A stretch of DNA of 64,000 nucleotides, from NCBI GenBank assembly GCA_023052935.1, contig CM041292.1:110161147-110225146 (forward strand), written 5' to 3'. The DNA comes from Piezodorus guildinii (lineage: Eukaryota > Arthropoda > Insecta > Hemiptera > Pentatomidae). Under the pieces are notes generated by a model. The model was not told the DNA's origin and did no database searches. It was given only the letters and a program-made list of their open reading frames with translations. The position numbers and the translations under genes were made by a program. Shown here one piece after another: positions 23,938-33,444 of the stretch; the first letter of the stretch is position 1; the number at the start of each line of letters is the position of its first letter.

Positions 23938-26900
23938 TTATTTCCACACTTTAATAACACCATCACTAGCGCCTGATGCCAATAATGAACTTCCAGTTCC
24001 TGATACTATAGCAAGGTCTGTTATTGTATTATGATGTCCAACAGGTGGAGGATCTGGCCCTGCTCTCGGAGGTCCTTCAGCATCAGTTGTACTTTTAGAA
24101 CTGGTCTTGGACCTTATTTCATGCACTACTTTAACACCATCTATTAAACGACATTTATAAGAATAAGATGTTTGCCCTACAATATCTCCTCCTGCAGGAA
24201 TCGCTACATAGGAATTGGCATAATTGTCAAGATCCCAATATCTAATTCTATGGTCAGTACCTCCTGTTAGTAAAAAGGCATCTTTATCAACAACACCTGA
24301 ATACATAGAACATACAGCTTGAGGATTGTTTCCAGCAACATTAACTGATGAAAGTGGTGGAGTAGAACTTCCCCATAAAACAGCTTGTCTTGAAGCACTT
24401 TCAATACACCATATAGATACTTCATTGTTTCCAAAAGCAGAGGAAATAAGCCAAGATGGTTCTTTTGGATGACCACATATCCTCCTTATTCTGGATCCTC
24501 CTGTATGAGAAATTGAAGAAATCGGTAAGTGAAATCTAAGATCCCATGTAGTCAAGAAGCCACTACTAGTTCCTAAAGTTAAAAAGCATTGTTTATTATC
24601 CATGTGAAGGGCTGTAACTACACCCTGTTTAATATCATTTTGTAGTTTCCAGGCAATTCCAGGTGCTCGTAGATCCCAACCAATTATGTAACCATAAATT
24701 GTTGTATAAACCAGGACAGATTTAAAACCCGAATCGAAATAGGTAATATCAACAGGAGGTCCTTCCTCTTCCAAATCTAAATGCCTAGAAGCAAACACTG
24801 ACATCTTATTGCTATTAGATTCAAATTTCAAAACAATGACTGAACCAGACTGACTTGCCATACCAAGACATGTATTGGCATTACATAGGGTCATGGCAAC
24901 CAACGGACCTGCCTGAGCATTATAAACTTGACGAGCTCTATTGGCGATATTTCTACCTTCCATTTTACCACAATCCCAAATTCTTACACATCCATCATAG
25001 CTACAACTAGCCATAATAGTAGTGTCTGGAATAGCAACTAATCTGGTAACAGGACCGGCATGAGCATGCAAATGGGAAACAAGACCAGGACGCAACCTCC
25101 AGCCAGTTGGAATAATATCCCCTCTCCTCTGATTTTGAGGACTTCTAAACCCTTGTAAACTTTCTCTGTGCTTAAATAATTTCCTTAACTCAAGGCGTGA
25201 GGGAGCACAACGATACTGAATGTATGACCGCTCTTGAATGCTGTGCTCCATAACAGACTGACTTCCTGAGCTTTTAATATTCCATTCATTGCTATGTATA
25301 GAACTTTTATCATGTTTTATAGTTGCATTTCCTTCCCTACCAAACATAGTTCGCCATTCTTCATTCATGGTTAAAACACAGTCCTCGTTACCTCGTTTTA
25401 ATTGTGAAAGATATATTTCATATTTAGTAGAATCATTTCTTTTTATGGGATGAGAATGAAAATCACTTTGTTTTAAAATTGATGTTAAATCCAGTTTACC
25501 ATTAGAATATATTTTAGTTTCTAAAGAGGTATAACGGTTCACTTTCTGTAAATGTTTACTCATTAAAAGCAATAAATCCTCAACAGCTTCAGTAAGTCCA
25601 TCTGAACTTAATCTGTTAAACCATACCCGAAATGAGTTAGTTTGCTGGGAAGGTAAAGGATATGATACTCCTTTGATTCCATTTCTCGCATTTCTTCTTT
25701 CTTCCAGGGTTTGAAGGAGAAGAGGAAGTTCTGAATATTTAATGACAGCATCATAAACATTACGCGGAATGCTTGGTTTTACAGCATTTAAAACAAGTAC
25801 TTCTTTATCTAGTTGAATCAAAGAAGACTTGAGAAATGGTTTAATTACAGATGCTACTTTACAATGCACATCAACTACATTCAAAGTTCTAGCCAGAGCA
25901 CTAATAAAACCTACACTAGCTTGTCGAATCCAAAGATTAGGATGTACAAGTAAAGGTGCACATTCATCCAACAATTGATACAGGGCAGATTTATGAAGTA
26001 AACTCAATTCAGTCAAAGCTGTGATAGCATTTATTGCCTTCCTTACAACAAATTCTTCAGTGTCTGTTAAACCTTGTTGTAAAAGAGGAGATAATATTGG
26101 TGATGAATGAACTCCAATGTAAGCAGCAACACCAACAATGCAATCAAAAAATGAACCACGTAGCTGTTTATCTTCCTTATCATTAAGGAATGTTATCATG
26201 TGTGAGAGTAATACATCATTTGCTTTTTGCTTCCCAAAAAAAACACATAACTTGGTAATACCATTTTCAATAAGAGTTTGTTTTACAATATTATAAGAAT
26301 CGGTAAGCAATCCTGCAACCATTTGCTGCATCATTTGGTGCAATGTTACTAACTCGCTTTCAAAGGAACTTCTATAAGTTTCATTCTGATTAACTTGACA
26401 ATATTCCAATAACTTTAATGATATTTCAGCAAGCTGGGCAATATTCTCTGCAAAGGAAGCACGCACAACAACTTCATCATCAAGAGGTATTTGAGCTAAT
26501 CCAGGAAGAATGTATTCGGGGAAAACATTTGAATCGCTAGGCGGCACAGATTTAAGATAGGATAATATTTTTGTAAGTGAATATATAGCACAAACCCGAA
26601 CCCTTGGATATGGATCTTTAATAAGATACATAACATAAGGAAGAATCCGATCTAACAATACTTCTGAAGTTGTATTAGCAGCAAGTTCTACAAGAATTTC
26701 TAGTGTATCTATTTTGGAGACAGCAAAATGTAAACCTCTAATACAAGACGTAATCATAGAAGTTATTAAGACTAATGCATCACAAGCAGATTTCTCATCA
26801 CTTTTGTCTCTGAGTTCATCTTTGGTGTTTTTCCATTTGCTGTCCTCATCAATTATCACATTTATCACATTAAAAATTTCTGTCTTCATTCTTTCAAGTT

Positions 26901-27894
26901 TTTCATCAGCTGATAAGATTGGAATAGTATTGGAAAAAATTATGTTATAAGACAATAGAAAATTATAGAAGTAATCTGGAAACAGTTTACCTTTATACTC
27001 TTCTAAATACTGTTCCGCAGATAATCTTGATGAAGGATCCTTTGAAAGCATACTTTCGATAAGATTGCGGACATTTTCATCTTCAAATTTCATAAGGTAT
27101 TTTTCCACTGAATATTCCCCTCCACGGTATGCTAACAACTGAGAAAAATCGAAAGGAGGATGTCCATCTGCAAATAATTCTGCCAAAGAACAACCTGCAG
27201 AAAAAATATCCATACTAGGCTTAAGCTCTTCTTTCCTCATATTATCTTCAGTTAGCAATAAATGGCTACCTGATTCAGAGCCCAAGCTTTTGACAAACCT
27301 TTCAGGAGCAATATAACAAGTACGCCTTCTAGATGTATCAAAAAAATAAGAGAAATCAGCTGGATTATCTTCAGGTAAATAGGTAGGTTTAAATGAAGCA
27401 AAGTCAGTAAGAAGCACCCAATTCCATGATGTAATACATATGTTTTCAAGTTTAATATCACCATGACAGACACCCAATTTGTGACACTGGGCCATTGCAT
27501 TTAAAATTTGATAAGCAATCCATTTCTTCTCAATGGGGAGTAAAAATGGCCTAGTAGAAATTCTATCATACAGGCTATATTTAACAAATTCCCTCATTAA
27601 AAATCCTGCTTTATCACTCAAGACAGCTCTCTGAAATGGTAAACAATTCACAGCTGATCCTAGAATCTTCTTTAACTGTTCTATTCGAGATTTATGAGCT
27701 GCTAAGGGAAGACTTGGATCATGTATTGCAAATACTTTGACAACTACTAAGCCTTCTTGGGACTTAGCTCTAGCCACTTTGAAAAATCTAGTACTGCCCA
27801 GACTCACGTCAAAAATCAGATCAGGATGTTCATTCAAATAATGTTCCACGGGCAAAATCTGGGATGGTGCGATACCAACCAACTGATTTCCCAT
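23938..27894 (-). CDS. Vps15: Phosphoinositide 3-kinase regulatory subunit 4 / Vps15, intronless
   Basis: Vps15 is the myristoylated pseudokinase-scaffold that anchors and activates the class III PI3-kinase Vps34 (with Beclin-1) on endosomes and autophagosomes. The 1318-codon frame is close to the usual ~1350. It starts MGNQLVGIAPSQI, with Gly2 for myristoylation. The kinase-like domain (about 25-310) has Lys53 in VVKVF, HGDIKLEN at 144-151 and DFA instead of DFG at 164-166, as is normal for this family, then the TSRRRTCYIAPERF activation segment. A HEAT-repeat region covers about 380-770. A linker is followed by a WD40 propeller from about 940 to the end (SYDGCVRIWD, then GASDGVIKVWK at the C terminus). 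A stop precedes the ATG in frame. No introns or disabling changes are seen. It lies within a synaptogyrin intron, on the same strand. Confidence 0.98.
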   Translation of the reverse strand: MGNQLVGIAPSQILPVEHYLNEHPDLIFDVSLGSTRFFKVARAKSQEGLVVVKVFAIHDPSLPLAAHKSRIEQLKKILGSAVNCLPFQRAVLSDKAGFLMREFVKYSLYDRISTRPFLLPIEKKWIAYQILNAMAQCHKLGVCHGDIKLENICITSWNWVLLTDFASFKPTYLPEDNPADFSYFFDTSRRRTCYIAPERFVKSLGSESGSHLLLTEDNMRKEELKPSMDIFSAGCSLAELFADGHPPFDFSQLLAYRGGEYSVEKYLMKFEDENVRNLIESMLSKDPSSRLSAEQYLEEYKGKLFPDYFYNFLLSYNIIFSNTIPILSADEKLERMKTEIFNVINVIIDEDSKWKNTKDELRDKSDEKSACDALVLITSMITSCIRGLHFAVSKIDTLEILVELAANTTSEVLLDRILPYVMYLIKDPYPRVRVCAIYSLTKILSYLKSVPPSDSNVFPEYILPGLAQIPLDDEVVVRASFAENIAQLAEISLKLLEYCQVNQNETYRSSFESELVTLHQMMQQMVAGLLTDSYNIVKQTLIENGITKLCVFFGKQKANDVLLSHMITFLNDKEDKQLRGSFFDCIVGVAAYIGVHSSPILSPLLQQGLTDTEEFVVRKAINAITALTELSLLHKSALYQLLDECAPLLVHPNLWIRQASVGFISALARTLNVVDVHCKVASVIKPFLKSSLIQLDKEVLVLNAVKPSIPRNVYDAVIKYSELPLLLQTLEERRNARNGIKGVSYPLPSQQTNSFRVWFNRLSSDGLTEAVEDLLLLMSKHLQKVNRYTSLETKIYSNGKLDLTSILKQSDFHSHPIKRNDSTKYEIYLSQLKRGNEDCVLTMNEEWRTMFGREGNATIKHDKSSIHSNEWNIKSSGSQSVMEHSIQERSYIQYRCAPSRLELRKLFKHRESLQGFRSPQNQRRGDIIPTGWRLRPGLVSHLHAHAGPVTRLVAIPDTTIMASCSYDGCVRIWDCGKMEGRNIANRARQVYNAQAGPLVAMTLCNANTCLGMASQSGSVIVLKFESNSNKMSVFASRHLDLEEEGPPVDITYFDSGFKSVLVYTTIYGYIIGWDLRAPGIAWKLQNDIKQGVVTALHMDNKQCFLTLGTSSGFLTTWDLRFHLPISSISHTGGSRIRRICGHPKEPSWLISSAFGNNEVSIWCIESASRQAVLWGSSTPPLSSVNVAGNNPQAVCSMYSGVVDKDAFLLTGGTDHRIRYWDLDNYANSYVAIPAGGDIVGQTSYSYKCRLIDGVKVVHEIRSKTSSKSTTDAEGPPRAGPDPPPVGHHNTITDLAIVSGTGSSLLASGASDGVIKVWK

Positions 27895-29264
27895 GATTAA
27901 GTTAACTTAAATAGTCTAATAAAAACACACTTTAATAATTTGAGGAACATAAAACATGTGAAAACTGTAGGTCCCAAGGCAACTTTAAAGTAATCTAAAT
28001 ACTGTATAGGGTTACTCAAACATAAGGTTCAATAACAACAGTACCTGCGCACAAACAATACTGACGAAACTGGTGTACACAAAAACAGGAGGTGGCGTAT
28101 GAATACACATACATTTATATATGTTAAGAATACAAAATTAATTAGTTCCAGTAATGCTATTCTAATTTACAGATACTGTTAAAGTTGATATATTTTTTTT
28201 ATTTTGCATCATTTTCCTAAAATTCAAAAAATAAAAACGTACTTTTGTTAAGATCAACGACGAATTTCTAAGATTTCATGAACCTCATTATATCAAAAGT
28301 ATGGTCAGAACTAAAATTTTGGCTAAGCAGTCATGATATCGAGCATTATAATGTATCACACTACATACGAAAGTATATGCAGTATATACCAAACATAATG
28401 TTAATTGACAGAAACAAGTAAACTCTGTTGGAACATTTTTAACTGTCCTCGCAATATAAAGAGATGTTTGTATAATAAGTATGTAAAAGTTATATTAGCA
28501 GAATAATACAATTTCACACAAATTATAAAAAATAATGTCAAACCAAACATTGAGAGAGAAATATCTTCACCAATATGTCTAACTTCGACTTATCAACAGG
28601 CAAAACAAAACGTTTAAAAATCAAATTTTCATCATACATTGTCTAAAGTATTCGAAATTCGTATTTGTTTTCTGTTAATAAATATTTTTCGGTACAATTA
28701 CTTTATATAATTCTTTTTAACAAATAAATCACTGAAGATTCCCATAAAGCTAAATCACAAGCCGGAACTCCAAAACATATATTGTTTTTATAAAATATCC
28801 GATTAATAAATATCTTATTTAATAAAGAAGTACAGTATTATTCAGTGTCAAATGCATTCAGATATCATAAACAATTCTCCAAAATGTAACTGATGTATTT
28901 ATATCAGTATTCTACATGTAAGACAAGAAGTAAAAATAACTTTTATTAAAATAAGACATACAAATAAAAACTTAACGATCGAACAGAGGTTCGAATATTT
29001 TTCAAAAAAGGAATAGGTAAACCCCTCCAAATGAAGAGTGAAAATTTGTGGATGCCTTGGTCTAGTTTAAGGTATATAATAGATCATAATAAAATATAGA
29101 AGCGAAAACTGACCCTCCAAAAAATATAAAAAATCAAAAATGAACAATTGCTTATTTAAAAAAAAAATCCTTAAATGACCAAAATCTTGATTAGTTCTGA
29201 ATTTTGCAAAACTTCTGGAACCAAAAGCGTTAAAGCACTACTTACGTGACTAAAAATTTAATGA
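27895..29264. other. Upstream region of Vps15 and intronic spacer
   Basis: No coding signal. On the minus strand a consensus-like splice donor (GCGCAG followed by GTACTG) near 28050 could end a 5' noncoding exon of Vps15, but there is no support beyond the motif. Confidence 0.4.
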
Positions 29265-30420
29265 AAAAATCTGGTGCGGGCAACACACGACTTTCACTTA
29301 CCTCGGCTATCAAAATCATTTTAAGAAATATTAAATAGACTTAAATTTTAAAGTTAATTTAAATAAAAAGATTGTTTAGTTTCTTTGGAAACATATGATT
29401 TATATAAAATTATATAGCAATATCAATCTTTTATGCATAACTATCAGCAATATTTTTATGCCCTATTTGTCAATTCATATTACCTTTTATAACTTTCTGC
29501 AAAAGATATTACATTTTCTAAAATCTAAATATTACACTTATTCATTGCTTAATTATTCTTCTCAAGCCACAAAAACTGATCTGAAAGTGAAAAGGAGATG
29601 GGATGATGATATAGTTTTCAAAAATTGTGCTCGTTCTGAGCCTGAAAAGAAGAGTAGTCAATTTATCAATGATCCCTTGAGATCAGAGTTTATAATTTAT
29701 AATAAAATTTTATAATTTTAAAATTTAAAAAAAAATGCAAGATATTACACTTTCTCTTTCCAACGGTATATTATTTTATCCAACGGTATATTATGTGTTG
29801 CATTTCATATGTTCAAAAAAACAAGCATTACATTAAAAAATATTTTTGCTCTTTTCTCCTTTAGTTAGTTATCAAAATTGTTCAACTTTCTCATTTAGCC
29901 AGTTTTTTATTATAATAAGATTATAGGGAAATTTTTTCTGAATCTATAAAATTATAGGTACTTTAGAGGTAGAAAATTTCAAATATAGGCATTTAAGCCG
30001 TGTCAGACTATTTCAATAAGAATAAAACCTACATGATATTAAAGCTTATTGAATTTTACATCGATGTGGCGAGTTTAATCAAAATCCTTAGAGCCGTTTT
30101 TGAGAAAATCGTAAAAAGGTGCAAAATGCGTGGTATAAAGTGGCTCTTCTGGTTAGCTAATTTTAATGAAAAAGTTGGTGTAAAATCTCGGGCGTATTGT
30201 TGTCTTAAATATAAAAGTTCAGTTTCATAGGACTTTTCGTTTTCGCGCTGGACTTACCACACACAGACACAGACTTTTTTTTTTCCGGACTTGGTTATTT
30301 CGAATCAGGAGACCCTAAAACGTGTATTACCGTTGAAAACTAGAATTCGAAAATTTTCACGATCGCAATACTTCCCCTTACTATATATTTCATATATAGG
30401 CAAGTGAAAGTAAAAATGGA
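29265..30420 (+). mobile_element. Helitron/Helentron-like repeat, copy 2, carrying a CWC15 exon
   Basis: Same left end as copy 1 (ATCTGGTGCGGGCAACACAC then GACTTTCACTTACC) and the same right end (about 29930-30420: CATTTAAG, TGTCAGACTATTT, CGAGTTTAATCAAAATC, GTTTTTGAGAAAATCG, the polar CACACAGACA tract, and GCAAGTGAAAGTAAAAA). Its interior differs completely from copy 1 and contains the last coding exon of a spliceosome gene. No helicase or Rep protein is encoded. Confidence 0.62.
29557..29691 (+). pseudogene. Cwc15: CWC15 (spliceosome-associated protein) C-terminal fragment
   Basis: The frame encodes [20 protein letters not shown] and then [10 protein letters not shown], the strongly conserved C terminus of CWC15/Cwf15, a component of the Prp19-associated activated spliceosome. 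It starts after a polypyrimidine-rich stretch ending in CTTCTCAAG, possibly the original acceptor. It breaks off after RSEF: the expected final basic HRKFMEKYIK-type residues are replaced by unrelated AT-rich codons. With no other CWC15 exon nearby and the ends of a mobile repeat on both sides, this is a captured exon, not a gene. Confidence 0.85.
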
Positions 30421-30439
30421 ACTAGAAAACGCGTTTTGT

Positions 30440-30610
30440 TGTTTAAAGATTGTTGTTGAATTTTAAAGATGGGAAATTCTATTCTCAAGGGAATGGAAAA
30501 GTTAGCAACACATTGGCAGAAATGTTTTGATATTAGTGGAAACTAATTTGACTAAATAAAACAGTTGTAAATATTTCTTTTTAAGCCACAATCCTCCATT
30601 ATTTTTTGGA
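30440..30610 (+). mobile_element. Mariner C-terminal scrap
   Basis: Near-copy of the C-terminal part of the mariner at 13970-14100: AAAGATGGGAAATTCTATTC, then GAATGGAAAAGTTAGCAACA, a TGGCAGAA-TGTTTTGA segment and TAAATAAAACAGTTGTAAAT, followed by the same tail toward the terminal repeat. Confidence 0.7.
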
Positions 30611-30654
30611 CAACTATAATAAAATAGGAGGAAACCAAATAAAGGATTTAGTAC

Positions 30655-31040
30655 GAAAGAGTAAAATAAGGAGATTTATGTTTGTTTATTCATTAAACGT
30701 CACTTTTATGCTGATTTGGCTGATCGGACGATGCTACAGTTAGAGGCTTTAAATTTCGCCTATCCAGGTTTTATTGGAATAGAGATCTTTGACGAGTATG
30801 TGCCATGAGGCTCGGATTACCATTTTATGTTCCCTCTGAAGGACGGCATAACTAAAGATTACCTACTCCAATTAAGAAGTCCTAGGCCCATCTGCTGAGT
30901 TTTAACTCTCGAAGTTGGGCATAGAAAGGTGTTATGTTAGTCACTACGCCACAGGTGACACGGAGACCCTCTAGGAGCAGATCCAGCCTCTAGAAAGTGG
31001 GTAACCGAATTAATGGGGTGCCCAAGACCCTTCATGGGTT
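30655..31040 (-). mobile_element. Near-full-length tRNA-headed SINE with conserved central domain
   Basis: On the minus strand the head (about 31000-30900) has an A-box-like TGTGGCGTAGTGAC and a degenerate B box. The body contains TATGCCGTCCTTCAGAGGGA, ATACTCGTCAAAGATC and AAACCTGGATAGGCGAAATT. The tail CTGTAGCATCGTCCGATCAG is followed by GTGACGTTTAATGAATAAAC. Other copies are at 19940, 37040, 38030 and 45576. The GTTAAAGATCCC-type core resembles the conserved central domains shared by SINEs of many invertebrates; that comparison is from memory. Confidence 0.75.
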
Positions 31041-32164
31041 GTAGTCGTACAGTTTTTATTTTTTTTTCACTTACCTATATTTAATATAAATAAGTTTGAA
31101 CGTTATAAGGATCCCTCAGTTTAAATATGCAAGTCTTGATTAACCAGCTGTATAAATATGAAAAAGATATTTTATTTTTGTTATTTTGTTTGAAAATGTT
31201 TCTAGTCCATAAAAAAAAAAAAAATTATAATCAGGCAGTCTTAGGGACTGCCGATAGAATAAAAACCTTTTTAGAATTCTCGATTTGCTCTAGAATTTGT
31301 TGGCAAGTAGAGTACGTTTGCACAAGTAAATTATGTTGAGAATGCATGTTTTGTTATTATTGTTTCATTTAATTACAAAATATCATCACCTGGTAGAGAT
31401 ATATCACCTTGAATTATGTTATCCTAAACTGAATTTGACTGTACACTGTATGGTTCATTATGTATTGATAAGATAACAGTAAGAGTTGGTGGTATACATA
31501 GTACACTTTTTGCTAATGGACCTGCCATTTGTATCATGGAAATAGGAATATGCATTATAACTGTTTAAAAAAAAAAGACTGATCTGCCTGTGAAGGAATA
31601 AAAATAGTCGCTCTTTTTTTGTCTATTTGTCGTTGACTTTTTTGCTTGACTTGACCTTATGACTTTTAATTTCTCTTTATCTTTGATTTCGATATTATAA
31701 AAAAAAAAATAGTTTAATAAATTTTAAAGCTTGAAGAGAAAACTTATTTTTTATGGGCGTTATGTGACTTGGCAGGGAAAAAACTTGTGATTTCGAGTGA
31801 CTGTGTCTCGTCACAAACATGCTGACCTCACATGCTCTAGACTAGAGCATGCGCAGCAGTATGTGTATACTTGCCCACAAGAGATGGGATATTGACGTAC
31901 ATTTCCGTGAACGTTATCGATACCGGTTTAATATCAACACAAAAATAATGATATAATAATATCGGTATTTCAGTTTAATTAAAATCAGTTGCAAATGAAA
32001 TGAGTAAAGACATGGTTGATAACCTATGTCTTAGAACTTACTTCTTCCTGTATATAAACATAATATAATGAATATCTTAATCCTCTTGAAACTAAAATTA
32101 AACATACAAAGTTTAGGAGGTTATGCATTTGAATGTTAACCTTTGATAACTGAACTTAAGAAAA
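31041..32164. other. Intronic AT-rich stretch, no gene
   Basis: No exon or transposon protein recognised. It contains a perfect 21-base hairpin at 31831-31851. Confidence 0.5.
31831..31851. repeat. Perfect short inverted repeat
   Basis: CATGCTCTAG, one central A, then CTAGAGCATG: 10-base arms with a one-base centre in an otherwise AT-rich intron. Confidence 0.9.
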
Positions 32165-32345
32165 ATCTAATATATAAAAATCTGGTGTCATGGTGTTTGT
32201 AGTCGCACTACTCGGAAATGGATTGACCGATTTTTATGATATACTTTATATTCAATTGGAAGGTATGAGAATAGGTTGTAAAGTATATTTCATGCTGTGT
32301 GTTTCGGGTATTCCTCTACAGAATTTTTTTGCTTTAATCTTTTCT
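32165..32345 (+). mobile_element. Helitron-like terminal fragment
   Basis: AATATATAAAAATCTGGTGT, then CATGGTGTTTGTAGTCGCAC, then GGATTGACCGATTTTTATGA. This arrangement (a TATATAAAA-TCTGGTGTCA start followed by a GGATTGACCGATTTTTATGA block) is a widespread end sequence of Helitron-like repeats in animals. No matching other end was found nearby. Confidence 0.5.
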
Positions 32346-33099
32346 TTTGTTTGTCATTAAAAAATAACTATAATCCCAAATTTTCACCCTCTTTCCCTTA
32401 CCCTTGCATAACTTAGTATTTTAGCATGAACAATATTCAAATAATTTAACTGTTGTTCGTATTTCAAATGGGAGTACAGAAAAAAAAAAAAAAAAGGTAC
32501 AAGAATAATCCTAATCCTAAGGGAAAATTTGGAACATATTAATATATAATGTTCTTTCTAATTAAATTTGTTATTTATTAAATAACAAATAGTGTTATTT
32601 AAATAAATCTATAAGCATTTTTATTATACCTCACAACAATACTAATGTACATAATACATAAAACGAATGATAAAAGAGAAATAATTACACTAGAAATTAA
32701 AAAAATATTAATATAAAAACTGTCTTGAAAAGTTCAAGAACTTGATGAAAAGTAAGACACAAAACTCTGTACTTTACTTCATTTTTGTTAATATAACACA
32801 ATGTAATGAATAAAAAAAATTTTAAAAATGAGTTCCTATGATTTCCATTACCTTGAGAACCCTTTGGCACAGATGATTGAATTAAAACCGCTCATAATAC
32901 CTCAAAGCCAAAACATTAACTTTCGGAGGTTAACCACACTTTTTATTCAACAGCAGATTTAATAACAATTCGTGGGAATCAATTAGTTCCAATCATTATT
33001 ATATTTAAAACTCTGTTAAAGAGCATGCTTAGAGAAGAACACCTTCCTTAAAATTAAATTGTGCAATAGAATTCTCTGTAACTAAAGTTCTCTGTAAAT
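32346..33099. other. Intronic AT-rich stretch, no gene
   Basis: Poly-A and poly-T tracts only. Confidence 0.5.
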
Positions 33100-33245
33100 T
33101 TGATATTTTTTTTGAGGATGTATAGTCGACTGTAGAAACTATTATATGTGAAATAATCAGGAATCAGCCATTTTTGAAAAAAAATTTAATTTTGCCAACG
33201 TTTCGGCTCAAGCTTGTGAGCCATCATCAGGGCTACAAACATCAG
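33100..33245 (-). mobile_element. Terminal-repeat fragment of a Penelope-like element
   Basis: It contains the motif train CCTGATGATGGCTC, GAGCCGAAACGTTGGC on the minus strand, the hallmark of Penelope-like element terminal repeats, which carry minimal hammerhead ribozymes. No RT or GIY-YIG coding sequence adjoins. Outer limits are approximate. Confidence 0.55.
33194..33233 (-). ncRNA. Minimal hammerhead ribozyme motif
   Basis: On the minus strand: GCC (stem I), CTGATGA (33230-33224, conserved core), T then GGCTC / ACAAGCTT loop / GAGCC (stem II, 5 pairs), GAAA (33204-33201, core), a vestigial ACGT stem III, U at the cleavage position, then GGC pairing with the opening GCC. Every invariant core base is present. 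Such short type I hammerheads are known from Penelope-like elements. Activity is unproven; stem I is only three pairs as drawn. Confidence 0.7.
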
Positions 33246-33444
33246 AACAAAAGAGATACATATTAATATGACAATGAAAATTTTCTTTTAAATGTAGTGA
33301 CAATGATAACATTTGAAATAAAACAGAAAATATACCTTTGTAATAAAAGGCGTTTATTTCAAGTGATCAGCTAAATATGAGTGTTTTTTAATATTTGAAA
33401 AATGATCCATGTTATATGTTCTATAAAATATTACCTGAATACTA

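Noticed and set aside
27252..27500. Alternative frames inside Vps15
   Set aside because: They overlap the intact kinase-like domain in another frame and have no features of their own.
29395..29715. A 106-codon open frame as an independent gene
   Set aside because: Only residues encoded by 29557-29691 are conserved (CWC15); the rest is AT-rich read-through on both sides, with no other exons.
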